Shown piece by piece: positions 8,331-16,023 of a stretch of DNA of 62,437 bases (position 1 is the first letter of the stretch; each line of letters starts with the position of its first letter). The notes beneath the pieces are model-generated. The model saw nothing but the letters and a program-made list of their open reading frames with translations, was not told where the DNA came from and did not search any database. Location of the stretch: positions 1-62,437 of the forward strand of contig JAGRPI010000009.1 in assembly GCA_019449635.1 (NCBI GenBank), in the 5' to 3' direction. Source of the DNA: Candidatus Ferrigenium bremense. GTDB lineage: Bacteria; Pseudomonadota; Gammaproteobacteria; Burkholderiales; Gallionellaceae. The position numbers and the translations under genes are program-made.

Positions 8331-9438
8331 GACTATTGCGTTGCCGTTTTCCGGACCGTCGATCCTGGCCTGCGGAGCCTGGCTGAAGAACACTGTCTGC
8401 ATCACGCGCGGCAGCGAGGCGCATGTCTCGCAACTGATCGGCGACCTGGACAGCGCCGAGGCGCGGCAGATGCTCGACGACAGCGTAGCGCGCCTGTGCA
8501 ATTCACTCGATGTGCAGCCCGGGATCGTGGCGTACGACCTGCATCCCGATTTCTACAGCACCCAGTTCGCCCATGCCTATGCCGCGCAGCGCGGCCTGCC
8601 GATGGTCGCCGTGCAGCATCATCACGCGCATATCGCCGCGATCTGTGCCGAACATCACGTCAATGGCGCCGTACTCGGGCTGGCACTGGACGGCGTGGGG
8701 CTGGGCACCGATGACACGCCGTGGGGCGGCGAGCTGCTGCGCGCGGAGGGCGCGGGCTTCGAGCGCCTCGGGCACCTTATGCCGCTCCGCCTGCCCGGTG
8801 GTGACCGTGCCGCGCGCGAGCCTTGGCGCATGGCGGCGGCGGTACTGTTCCGGCTGGGCAGGAGCGACGAGATCGCGCAGCGTTTCCCCAGCCAGCCGGC
8901 AGCGCAGACGGTGGCAACGATGCTGCAACGCGACCTGAACTGCCCGATCACCTCCAGCATGGGGCGGCTGTTCGATGCCGCCGCAGGATTGCTGGGCGTA
9001 AACGAGATACAGGCTTTCGAGGCGCAGGCCGCGATCCTATTGCAGGAACTGGCGCAGCGCCACGGAGAGGTCGCGCCGCTGGAGGGGGGCTGGCGGATCG
9101 ATGAAAAAGGCGTGCTGGATTTTTCGCCGTTACTCGCGGTGCTGGCCGATTGCCCGAAAGCAAACATTGGCGCAGGCTATGGCGCGGCCCTGTTCCATGC
9201 CACGCTCACCGCAGGCTTGGCCGATTGGGTGGAACGTGCCGCCCGCCGGCACAACATCGCCGCTGTCGCGCTGGGCGGCGGCTGTTTTCACAATGACAGT
9301 CTGCTGCGCACCCTGTCCGACAGGCTTGCTGCGCAAGGGCTGCGGGTTCTGACTGCGCAGCGGATGCAGCCTAACGACAGCGCGATCTCGCTCGGACAGG
9401 CGTGGGTCGCACTGCAATCCATCAAACAGGAAATATAA
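8293..9438 (+). CDS. hypF: Short HypF: carbamoyltransferase (Kae1-like) part only
   Basis: HypF makes the cyanide ligands with HypE from carbamoyl phosphate. Only the C-terminal Kae1-like domain is encoded (381 residues), with the metal-binding HHHAHIAA motif, [10 protein letters not shown] and the LGGGCFHN segment. The acylphosphatase, zinc-finger and YrdC domains of full HypF (~750 residues) are absent. This is not a frameshift, because hypB occupies the upstream DNA. Ralstonia hypF1 in the same gene order is similarly short and, as I recall, functional, so a natural short form is likely. Start at ATG 8293 (AAGG 8 nt upstream); TTG 8323 is an alternative. Confidence 0.88.
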   Translation: MRLPQNRKCHLDKTIALPFSGPSILACGAWLKNTVCITRGSEAHVSQLIGDLDSAEARQMLDDSVARLCNSLDVQPGIVAYDLHPDFYSTQFAHAYAAQRGLPMVAVQHHHAHIAAICAEHHVNGAVLGLALDGVGLGTDDTPWGGELLRAEGAGFERLGHLMPLRLPGGDRAAREPWRMAAAVLFRLGRSDEIAQRFPSQPAAQTVATMLQRDLNCPITSSMGRLFDAAAGLLGVNEIQAFEAQAAILLQELAQRHGEVAPLEGGWRIDEKGVLDFSPLLAVLADCPKANIGAGYGAALFHATLTAGLADWVERAARRHNIAAVALGGGCFHNDSLLRTLSDRLAAQGLRVLTAQRMQPNDSAISLGQAWVALQSIKQEI

Positions 9439-9440
9439 AT

Positions 9441-9659
9441 ATGTGCCTCGCGATTCCCGCCTGTGTCGAACAGCTCATTGCCGGAGACAGCGCCATCGTC
9501 AATCTCGGCGGGGTGCGCAAGGAAATATCCCTGGCGCTGGTCGAGGATGTCGCAGTGGGCGATTACGTGATCGTGCATGTTGGGTTCGCGTTGCAGAAGC
9601 TCGACCCGGAAGAGGCGGCGCAGACGCTGGCGCTGTTTGCGGAAATCGGTGCGAAGTGA
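9441..9659 (+). CDS. hypC: Hydrogenase maturation chaperone HypC
   Basis: A chaperone of 72 residues that carries the Fe(CN)2CO unit with HypD and docks on HoxH. It begins with the invariant MCLAIP; the Cys at position 2 is the iron ligand. It is preceded by AGGAAAT and starts 2 nt after hypF. Confidence 0.93.
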   Translation: MCLAIPACVEQLIAGDSAIVNLGGVRKEISLALVEDVAVGDYVIVHVGFALQKLDPEEAAQTLALFAEIGAK

Positions 9660-9696
9660 ATAGCTATGACGATCACAGCACAAGCATTTCAGGTTT

Positions 9697-9790
9697 TCCA
9701 AAATATCCAACCCCCCGCACCCCCCTTATCAGGGGGGCTGAGTAGCTCCTCCCCTGACAAGGGGAGGCTGGGAGGGGTTAGGCTTTTAGA
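9697..9790. repeat. CCCCTGACAAGGGG-type palindrome between hypC and hypD
   Basis: C-rich and G-rich arms (CCAACCCCCCGCACCC and GGGAGGGGTTAGG) enclose two smaller palindromes, one around CCTTATCAGG and one CCCCTGACAAGGGG. The same family is translated within hypX at 13346-13468. It is the main content of the 143-nt hypC-hypD gap. Confidence 0.75.
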
Positions 9791-9802
9791 CACGCAGCTT
9801 CA

Positions 9803-10930
9803 ATGAGATTTGTTGACGAATTCCGCGACGGCGCGCTGGCCCGGAACATTGCCGCGAACATCGCGCGCGAAGCCGATCCGCGCCGCCGCTATCACCTGAT
9901 GGAATTCTGCGGCGGCCACACCCACGCCATCTCGCGCTACGGCATCGCCGACCTGCTGCCTGCCAACGTGCGCATGATCCACGGCCCGGGTTGCCCCGTG
10001 TGCGTGCTGCCGGCGGGGCGCGTGGAGAACGCCATCCGGCTCACACAGACGCCGGGCGTGACGCTGTGCTGTTACGGCGACCTGCTGCGCGTGCCGGCCG
10101 CGGACGGCATGAGCCTGCTGAAAGCCAAGGCGCGCGGCGCGGATGTGCGCATGGTGTATTCCAGCGCCGACGCGGTGAAGATCGCGCAGGAAAACCCGCA
10201 GCGGCAGGTGGTGTTTTTCGCGATCGGTTTCGAGACCACCACGCCGCCGACGGCGGTGGCGATCCTGCAGGCGCAGGCGCTCGGCCTCGCCAATTTCAGC
10301 GTGTTCTGCAACCATGTGCTGACCCCGTCGGCCATTTCGCACATCCTGCAATCGCCTGAAATCCGCCAGCTCGGCGTGCTGTCGCTGGACGGCTTCATCG
10401 GGCCGGCGCATGTCTCGACGGTGATCGGCAGCCGCCCTTACGAATATTTCGCCGAGGAATTCCAGAAGCCGGTGGTGATCGCCGGGTTCGAGCCGCTCGA
10501 CGTGATGCAGGCGATATTGATGCTGGTGCGCCAGCTGAACGAAGGCCGCGCCGAAGTGGAGAACGAATTCTCCCGCGCGGTGACACGCGACGGAAACGTC
10601 AAGGCGCAGTTGCTGGTCGCGGAAGTGTTCGAGTTGCGCCGTATATTCGAATGGCGCGGCCTCGGCCTGGTGCCCTACAGCGCGCTGCGCATCAAGGCAC
10701 CCTACGCGGATTACGATGCCGAATTGCGCTTCCAGATACCGGCGGTTTCGATCGCGGACAACAAGGCATGCGAATGCGGCGCGATCCTGCGCGGTGTGAA
10801 GCACCCACGGGACTGCAAGCTGTTCGGCACGGTATGCACGCCGGATAATCCGGTCGGTTCGTGCATGGTATCAAGTGAAGGAGCGTGTGCGGCGCATTAC
10901 AGCTATGGAAGATTCAGGGAGGTAAGATGA
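9803..10930 (+). CDS. hypD: Hydrogenase iron-ligand assembly protein HypD
   Basis: The scaffold, with HypC, on which CN and CO are attached to iron; 375 residues, a normal length. Conserved signatures are EFCGGHTH, HGPGCPVCVLP, the GFETTTPPTA region and the C-terminal 4Fe-4S cysteines (ACECGAILRG, KLFGTVCTP). The stop overlaps the VOC-family gene start (GATGA). Confidence 0.95.
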   Translation: MRFVDEFRDGALARNIAANIAREADPRRRYHLMEFCGGHTHAISRYGIADLLPANVRMIHGPGCPVCVLPAGRVENAIRLTQTPGVTLCCYGDLLRVPAADGMSLLKAKARGADVRMVYSSADAVKIAQENPQRQVVFFAIGFETTTPPTAVAILQAQALGLANFSVFCNHVLTPSAISHILQSPEIRQLGVLSLDGFIGPAHVSTVIGSRPYEYFAEEFQKPVVIAGFEPLDVMQAILMLVRQLNEGRAEVENEFSRAVTRDGNVKAQLLVAEVFELRRIFEWRGLGLVPYSALRIKAPYADYDAELRFQIPAVSIADNKACECGAILRGVKHPRDCKLFGTVCTPDNPVGSCMVSSEGACAAHYSYGRFREVR

Positions 10931-11310
10931 TCGAACATGGAACTTTCTTCTGGAACCAGTTGGTCACGACAGACCAGAAGAAGAGTGGCGACTTCTACTG
11001 CGAACTTTTCGGATGGAGCCGACGGGAAGTGGATGCCGGGCCGTTCGGGAGCTACACATTGTTCCAGCATGACGGCAAGGACGTGGGCGGCATGATGAAT
11101 CCGACTACTGACTATTCGCGTTCACGGCCATCGTGGTGGCAGGCTTTCATCGCAGTCGCTGACGTGGATGCCTGTGCCGTACGCATTATGCAACTCGGCG
11201 GCGCAGTTATCGAGCCGCCCCATGACATCCCTGGCGTTGGCCGGGCCTGTCTGCTTGCCGATCCAATGGGTGCGCCGGTGTGCCTGATGACTCCCGTTGC
11301 CCAAGAGTAA
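10927..11310 (+). CDS. VOC (glyoxalase/bleomycin-resistance) family protein
   Basis: A single vicinal-oxygen-chelate type module pair in 127 residues. The ends are typical of the family (FFWNQLVTTDQKKSGDFYCELFGW at the start, written in parts as FFWNQLVTTD and DFYCELFGW; GRACLLADPMGAPVCLM near the C-terminus). ATG 10927 overlaps the hypD stop and has GGGAGG upstream, so it is translationally coupled. VOC proteins are not part of known [NiFe] maturation; its partner or substrate cannot be read from sequence. Confidence 0.8.
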   Translation: MIEHGTFFWNQLVTTDQKKSGDFYCELFGWSRREVDAGPFGSYTLFQHDGKDVGGMMNPTTDYSRSRPSWWQAFIAVADVDACAVRIMQLGGAVIEPPHDIPGVGRACLLADPMGAPVCLMTPVAQE

Positions 11311-11314
11311 AGAC

Positions 11315-12364
11315 ATGACCAAACCCAAAACCGGCTACACGCGCCCGCTTGATTTCAAGCACGGCCGCGTGGACATGACCCATGGCAGCGGCGGGCGCGC
11401 GATGGCGCAGTTGATCGACGAGCTGTTTGTGGCGGCGTTCGACAACGAGTTCCTGCGCCAGATGAACGACCAGGCACGCTTTCCCGCGCCACAGGGACGT
11501 ATGGTGATGTCCACCGACAGCCACGTGGTGTCGCCGCTGTTCTTTCCCGGCGGCGACATCGGCTGCCTGTCGGTACACGGCACGATCAACGACGTGGCGA
11601 TGTCGGGTGCGCGGCCGCTGTATCTTTCCGCCAGCTTCATTCTGGAGGAGGGTTTTCCGCTCGCCGACCTCAGGCGCATCGTCGAGTCGATGGCACAGGC
11701 GGCGCGGGATGCCGGCGTGGCTATCGTCACCGGCGACACCAAGGTGGTGGAGCAGGGCAAGGGCGATGGCGTATTCATCACCACCACCGGCATCGGCGTG
11801 GTGCCGGACGGCGTCGACATCTCCGGCGAGCGTGCCCTTCCGGGCGACAAGATACTGGTGTCCGGGACGCTGGGCGACCACGGCGTGGCGGTGATGTCGC
11901 TGCGCGAAAATCTGACCTTCCACACCAGCATCCAGTCTGATACGGCGGCACTGCATGGGCTGGTGGCGGCGATGGTCGCGGCGGTGCCGGCCATCCGCGT
12001 GCTGCGCGATCCAACGCGCGGCGGGCTCGCCACCACGCTCAACGAAATCGCGCGCCAGTCGGCGGTGGGCATGATGCTGCATGAAAACAAGTTGCCGATC
12101 CGCGAGCAGGTCAAGGCGGCGTGCGAATTCCTCGGACTCGATCCGCTGTATGTCGCCAATGAAGGCAAGCTCGCGGCGATCTGCGCGCCGCAGGACGCCG
12201 AGCGCCTGCTGCAGGTGATGCGCGCGCATCCGCTGGGATGCGATGCCGCCATCGTGGGCGAGGTGATCGAAGACCCGCACCATTTCGTGCAGATGGAGAC
12301 CGCGTTCGGCGGGCGTCGCGTGGTCGACTGGCTGACCGGCGAGCAACTGCCGAGGATTTGTTAA
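11315..12364 (+). CDS. hypE: Hydrogenase maturation protein HypE
   Basis: Dehydrates the thiocarbamate on its own C-terminal cysteine to thiocyanate, the cyanide source for the iron. It has 349 residues with MTHGSGGRAM, TDSHVVSPLFFPGGD and DPTRGGLATTLNE (ATP-binding PurM-like fold), and ends in the diagnostic PRIC. ATG 11315 is chosen over an upstream TTG at 11297, which would overlap the VOC gene. Confidence 0.95.
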   Translation: MTKPKTGYTRPLDFKHGRVDMTHGSGGRAMAQLIDELFVAAFDNEFLRQMNDQARFPAPQGRMVMSTDSHVVSPLFFPGGDIGCLSVHGTINDVAMSGARPLYLSASFILEEGFPLADLRRIVESMAQAARDAGVAIVTGDTKVVEQGKGDGVFITTTGIGVVPDGVDISGERALPGDKILVSGTLGDHGVAVMSLRENLTFHTSIQSDTAALHGLVAAMVAAVPAIRVLRDPTRGGLATTLNEIARQSAVGMMLHENKLPIREQVKAACEFLGLDPLYVANEGKLAAICAPQDAERLLQVMRAHPLGCDAAIVGEVIEDPHHFVQMETAFGGRRVVDWLTGEQLPRIC

Positions 12365-12377
12365 AACCTTGAAAACA

Positions 12378-12512
12378 CACTTCACCACAAAGAACACAGA
12401 GGCCACGAAGGCAAATCAGGGTGTCGCGCGGCGCATTCACCGGCAAGGCGGCTTCCACTCTTAAAGTGTCAGCCAGTTTCTCTTCGTGCTCTTCGTGTTC
12501 TTCGTGGTTTAA
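12378..12512. repeat. CACGAAG-type inverted repeat between hypE and hypX
   Basis: The left arm has ACCACAAAGAACACAGAGG and CCACGAAGG; the right arm has TTCGTGCTCTTCGTGTTCTT and ends CGTGGTTT. A second member lies at 57187-57285. It fills most of the 173-nt hypE-hypX gap. Confidence 0.75.
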
Positions 12513-12537
12513 CTGATGGATTTAGAACCATATCGCA

Positions 12538-14409
12538 ATGAAAATCCTCTTCCTCACCCACAGCTTCAACAGCCTCGCGCAGCGCCTGTATATCGAGCTG
12601 GCGCGGCGCGGGCATGAGGTGTCCATCGAGTTCGACATCAACGATGCAGTCACGGTGCAGGCGGTCGAACTCTATCGCCCCGACCTCATCGTTGCGCCGT
12701 TCCTCAAGCGCATTATTCCCGAGGCGGTGTGGCGCAACCATGTTTGTTTCGTGGTGCATCCCGGCATCGTCGGCGACCGTGGGCCGTCGGCGCTGGACTG
12801 GGTGATCATGCACGATTGCGCGGAATGGGGCGTCACGGTGCTGCAGGCCAATGGTGAGATCGACGCCGGCGACATCTGGGCGGCGGAAACCTTCCCGATG
12901 CGGCTGGCGAAGAAGAGCAGCCTGTACCGCAACGAGGTGGTCGAGGCAGCGGTGCGCGCGGTGCTGGCGGCGGTGGAGCGTTTCCAGTCTGGCAATTACA
13001 AACCGATGCCGCTGGATTATTCCCGTCCCGAGGTGCGCGGCCGGTTGCACGCTCCGATCCGTCAGGTCGACCGCGTCATCGACTGGCAGAGCGACGACAC
13101 GCGCGCGGTGCTGAAAAAGATCCATGCCGCCGACGGCTTCCCCGGCGTACTCGACGCGCTGTACGGCGAGGCCTATTACCTGTTCGATGCCTGCGCCGAG
13201 GACACGCTGTGCGGCGGCGAACCGGGAGCGATCATTGCCCGGCGCAACGGCGCGATCTGCCGCGCCACGCGCGACGGCGCGGTGTGGATTGGCCACCTGA
13301 AGCGCAAAAACGAAGGGGCATACACGTTTGACCAGAATTACTTGGGCTCAAACCCCTCCCAGCCTCCCCAACCCACCCCAGCCCTCCCTTGTCAGGGAGG
13401 GAGCGGGGGAGGGGGGTCCTCTGCTCTCCCCCTGACAAGGGGGAGTTGGAGGGGGTTTGGGTCTAATGGATTATCCGAGCTCAAGTTACCAGCCGTCCTG
13501 GCGCTGGAAGGGCGCCTTGCCGACGTGCCGGAAGCGCCGCTCGATCCATTTTCAGGAAACGCTGGCGAGACTTACCGCGACATCTGGTTCGAGCAGAAGA
13601 ACGATGTCGGCTACCTGCATTTCGCGTTCTACAACGGCGCGATGAGCACTGAGCAATGTATGCGGCTGCGCGAGGCTTATCTTGCGGCAACGCAACGCGA
13701 GGTGCGCGTGATCGTGCTGATGGGCGGCGCGGACTTCTGGTCGAACGGCATCAATCTCAACTGCATCGAGAATGCCGCCAGCCCGGCGGACGAATCCTGG
13801 CGCAACATCAACGCGATGGACGACCTGACACGCGCCATCGCCGCCACCGGCAGCCAGCTCACCATCGCCGCGCTGCAGGGCAATGCCGGGGCGGGCGGCG
13901 TGTTCCTGTCGCTGGCGGCGGATCACGTCTATGCGCGCGAGGGCGTGGTGTTCAACCCGCACTACAAGGGCATGGGCAATTTGTACGGCTCGGAATACTG
14001 GACCTACCTGCTGCCGCGACGTGTCGGCGAGGCGAGGGCGGCGGCGCTGACGCAGAACCGCCTGCCGGTGGGCGCGGCGGAGGCGCGCGAGATGGGTCTG
14101 ATCGACGGCTGCTTCGGGACTGACCGGGAAGATTTTCTGGCGAGGATAGAACAGCTCGCCGAAGGGCTGGCCGCCAGCCCGGATTATCCCTCGCTATTGC
14201 GTGAGAAGATCGCGCGGCGCGAACGCGACGAGCGGGAGAAGCCGCTGGACGCTTACCGCGCCGAAGAACTGCAACACATGAAGCTCAACTTCTACGGCTT
14301 CGATCCAAGCTACCACGTGGCGCGCTACAACTTCGTCTACAAGGTTCCCCACGCCTGGACGCCGCTGTATCTGGCGCGGCACCGCCGTATTGCTTCTTCT
14401 TTGGCGTAG
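12538..14409 (+). CDS. hypX: Hydrogenase maturation factor HypX (HoxX)
   Basis: In aerobic hydrogen oxidisers this enzyme makes the CO ligand from formyl-tetrahydrofolate. Residues ~1-165 are the formyl-THF transferase fold (CFVVHPGIVGDRGPSALDW; NGEIDAGDIWA), then its C-terminal domain, and from ~340 an enoyl-CoA hydratase-like domain (GADFWSNGINLN; GNAGAGGVFLSLAADHVYA). Between the two, about 40 residues rich in Pro/Gly/Ser are encoded by a palindromic repeat. They are not part of the family and explain the 623-residue length. Its presence suggests this hydrogenase is matured in the presence of oxygen. Confidence 0.9.
   Translation: MKILFLTHSFNSLAQRLYIELARRGHEVSIEFDINDAVTVQAVELYRPDLIVAPFLKRIIPEAVWRNHVCFVVHPGIVGDRGPSALDWVIMHDCAEWGVTVLQANGEIDAGDIWAAETFPMRLAKKSSLYRNEVVEAAVRAVLAAVERFQSGNYKPMPLDYSRPEVRGRLHAPIRQVDRVIDWQSDDTRAVLKKIHAADGFPGVLDALYGEAYYLFDACAEDTLCGGEPGAIIARRNGAICRATRDGAVWIGHLKRKNEGAYTFDQNYLGSNPSQPPQPTPALPCQGGSGGGGSSALPLTRGSWRGFGSNGLSELKLPAVLALEGRLADVPEAPLDPFSGNAGETYRDIWFEQKNDVGYLHFAFYNGAMSTEQCMRLREAYLAATQREVRVIVLMGGADFWSNGINLNCIENAASPADESWRNINAMDDLTRAIAATGSQLTIAALQGNAGAGGVFLSLAADHVYAREGVVFNPHYKGMGNLYGSEYWTYLLPRRVGEARAAALTQNRLPVGAAEAREMGLIDGCFGTDREDFLARIEQLAEGLAASPDYPSLLREKIARRERDEREKPLDAYRAEELQHMKLNFYGFDPSYHVARYNFVYKVPHAWTPLYLARHRRIASSLA
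13346..13468. repeat. CCCCTGACAAGGGG-type repeat translated inside hypX
   Basis: The arms CTCAAACCCCTCCC and GGGGGTTTGGG enclose CCCTCCCTTGTCAGGGAGGG and CCCCCTGACAAGGGGG palindromes. It encodes NPSQPPQPTPALPCQGG followed by a Gly/Ser-rich stretch, in the linker between the two catalytic domains. It belongs to the same family as 9697-9790. Confidence 0.85.
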
Positions 14410-14604
14410 TTTTCAGGATGGGTTGAGCGCAGCGATACCCATCACGCTTACTATGCGAAGCTATCCGCCTGCAGGGATTTACATGCGGCGCAATGCGCTT
14501 CGCTTATTGACGCCCTACGCGGGCTTGCTGCAAGCTGAACGCAATCATCATCAACACCCTGCTAGAATGCCCCAGGTTCCGGATGATGGGCAGGCGAGGC
14601 GGAT
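14410..14604 (+). promoter_or_regulatory. Intergenic region with extended -10 before kinase gene
   Basis: TGCTAGAAT at 14560-14568 matches an extended -10 (TGnTAGAAT) about 37 nt before the kinase start; a matching -35 is not clear. The segment 14425-14520 (GGGTTGAGCGCAGCGATACC ... GCTTATTGACGCCCTACGCG) looks like another dispersed repeat type, judged only by its palindromic style. Confidence 0.45.
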
Positions 14605-15990
14605 ATGGCGAAGAACGTAGCGAAGCCGCAACATGCAACCCGCAGCAAGGATTGGGGGAGTAACCTTGTTGCGGCCGGGAAATCCCGGACCGTGAAGCGC
14701 ATCGGCAAATATGAGATCGTCCGGGAGTTGGGAAGCGGTGCGACCAGCAGGGTATATCTGGCGCTGGATCAGTTCAACAACCAGCAGGTGGCGCTCAAAC
14801 TGTTCAATCCCGGCCCTTTGCGCGATGCGATGCGCGCCAATGCATACCGCAAATTGCTGCTTACCGAGGCCTCCCTGGCTGGCAAATTGTCGCATCCGCA
14901 TATCGTGAAGATATTCGATGCGGTGCTGGCCGGCGAGCTGAATTACATGGTGATGGAATACGTCGAGGGGGAGACGCTGGAGAAATACACCGAAGTCGAC
15001 TACCTCCTGCCGATCAGCACGGTTGCGGAAATCATCTACAAATGCGGCAATGCGCTGGAATACGCGCACCGGCAGGGGGTGATACACCGCGATATTAAGC
15101 CGGCGAACATTTTGATGCAGCGCGGAGGCGACATCAAGATCACGGACTTCGGCGCGGCGTTGATCGAAAGCCAGCAGGTGTCGCAGCAGTTGACCCAGGT
15201 GTCGGGTGTGGGCTCTCCCGCCTATATGTCGCCGGAGCAGATCCAGGAATGGCCGTTGACCAACCAGACGGACATTTATTCGCTGGGCGTGACGCTATTC
15301 AAGCTGTTGACCGGCAAGCTGCCGTTCTATGCGGATAACAGCTACAGCCTGCTCTACCAGATCATGAATATCGATCCACCGCTCCCGCAGACCTTTCGAC
15401 ACGACATTCCGGAACAACTGGGGAACATTGTGCGGCGCGCGATGCAAAAGGATTTGTCGCTGCGCTACCAGACCTGCGGGGATTTTACGCGCGACCTGGT
15501 GAATTTCTTCAACTGCGGCGTCGAGGCTCAGACGGAAATCTACGATACGGAAAAATTCGCCACCCTGCGCTCGCTGCATTTTTTCCGGAACGTCGGCGAT
15601 ACCGTGCTATGGGAGATCCTGCACATCAGCGACTGGCGCAAGGTGTCGCTGGGCGAATGCATTCTGCGTGAGGGCGACCGGGATTGCGCATTTTTCATCC
15701 TCGCCGGCGGCATGGTGAGAGTGACCAAGGAGGGGCATGCGCTGAATACGCTGCAAAAAGGAGACTGCTTTGGCGAAATGAAGCGTTTTCCGGACAGCAA
15801 TTATCTGCGCGCCACGTCGATCTATGCCGAAACCGATGTCACCCTGATCGAGATCAACCTGGATGTGCTGGCAAAAGCCTCGGTGGAATGCCGTTTCCAG
15901 TTCGACGACGCCTTCCTGTACATCCTGCTCAAGCGCCTGGACGCGGCGAACGCGCGCATTTCGAGTTTGCTGCATGACCGAACGGCCTGA
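14605..15990 (+). CDS. Ser/Thr protein kinase with cyclic-nucleotide-binding domain
   Basis: Hanks-type kinase, 461 residues. The glycine loop is ELGSGATSRVYLAL (~40), VALKLF holds the Lys, HRDIKPANIL is the catalytic loop (~160), TDFGAA is the Mg loop and SPAYMSPEQ the activation-segment end. Residues ~315-440 form a CRP/cNMP-binding beta barrel (DWRKVSLGECILREGD ... KGDCFGEMKRF), so a cyclic nucleotide may control the kinase. No membrane segment is seen. It converges tail to tail with the acetyltransferase gene (33 nt apart). Confidence 0.88.
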   Translation: MAKNVAKPQHATRSKDWGSNLVAAGKSRTVKRIGKYEIVRELGSGATSRVYLALDQFNNQQVALKLFNPGPLRDAMRANAYRKLLLTEASLAGKLSHPHIVKIFDAVLAGELNYMVMEYVEGETLEKYTEVDYLLPISTVAEIIYKCGNALEYAHRQGVIHRDIKPANILMQRGGDIKITDFGAALIESQQVSQQLTQVSGVGSPAYMSPEQIQEWPLTNQTDIYSLGVTLFKLLTGKLPFYADNSYSLLYQIMNIDPPLPQTFRHDIPEQLGNIVRRAMQKDLSLRYQTCGDFTRDLVNFFNCGVEAQTEIYDTEKFATLRSLHFFRNVGDTVLWEILHISDWRKVSLGECILREGDRDCAFFILAGGMVRVTKEGHALNTLQKGDCFGEMKRFPDSNYLRATSIYAETDVTLIEINLDVLAKASVECRFQFDDAFLYILLKRLDAANARISSLLHDRTA

Positions 15991-16023
15991 CAACGGGCAG
16001 CGCAGTCTGCGAATGGCGGATCC

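Noticed and set aside
9660..9802. Small gene between hypC and hypD
   Set aside because: The open frames there consist of the C/G-rich palindromic repeat.
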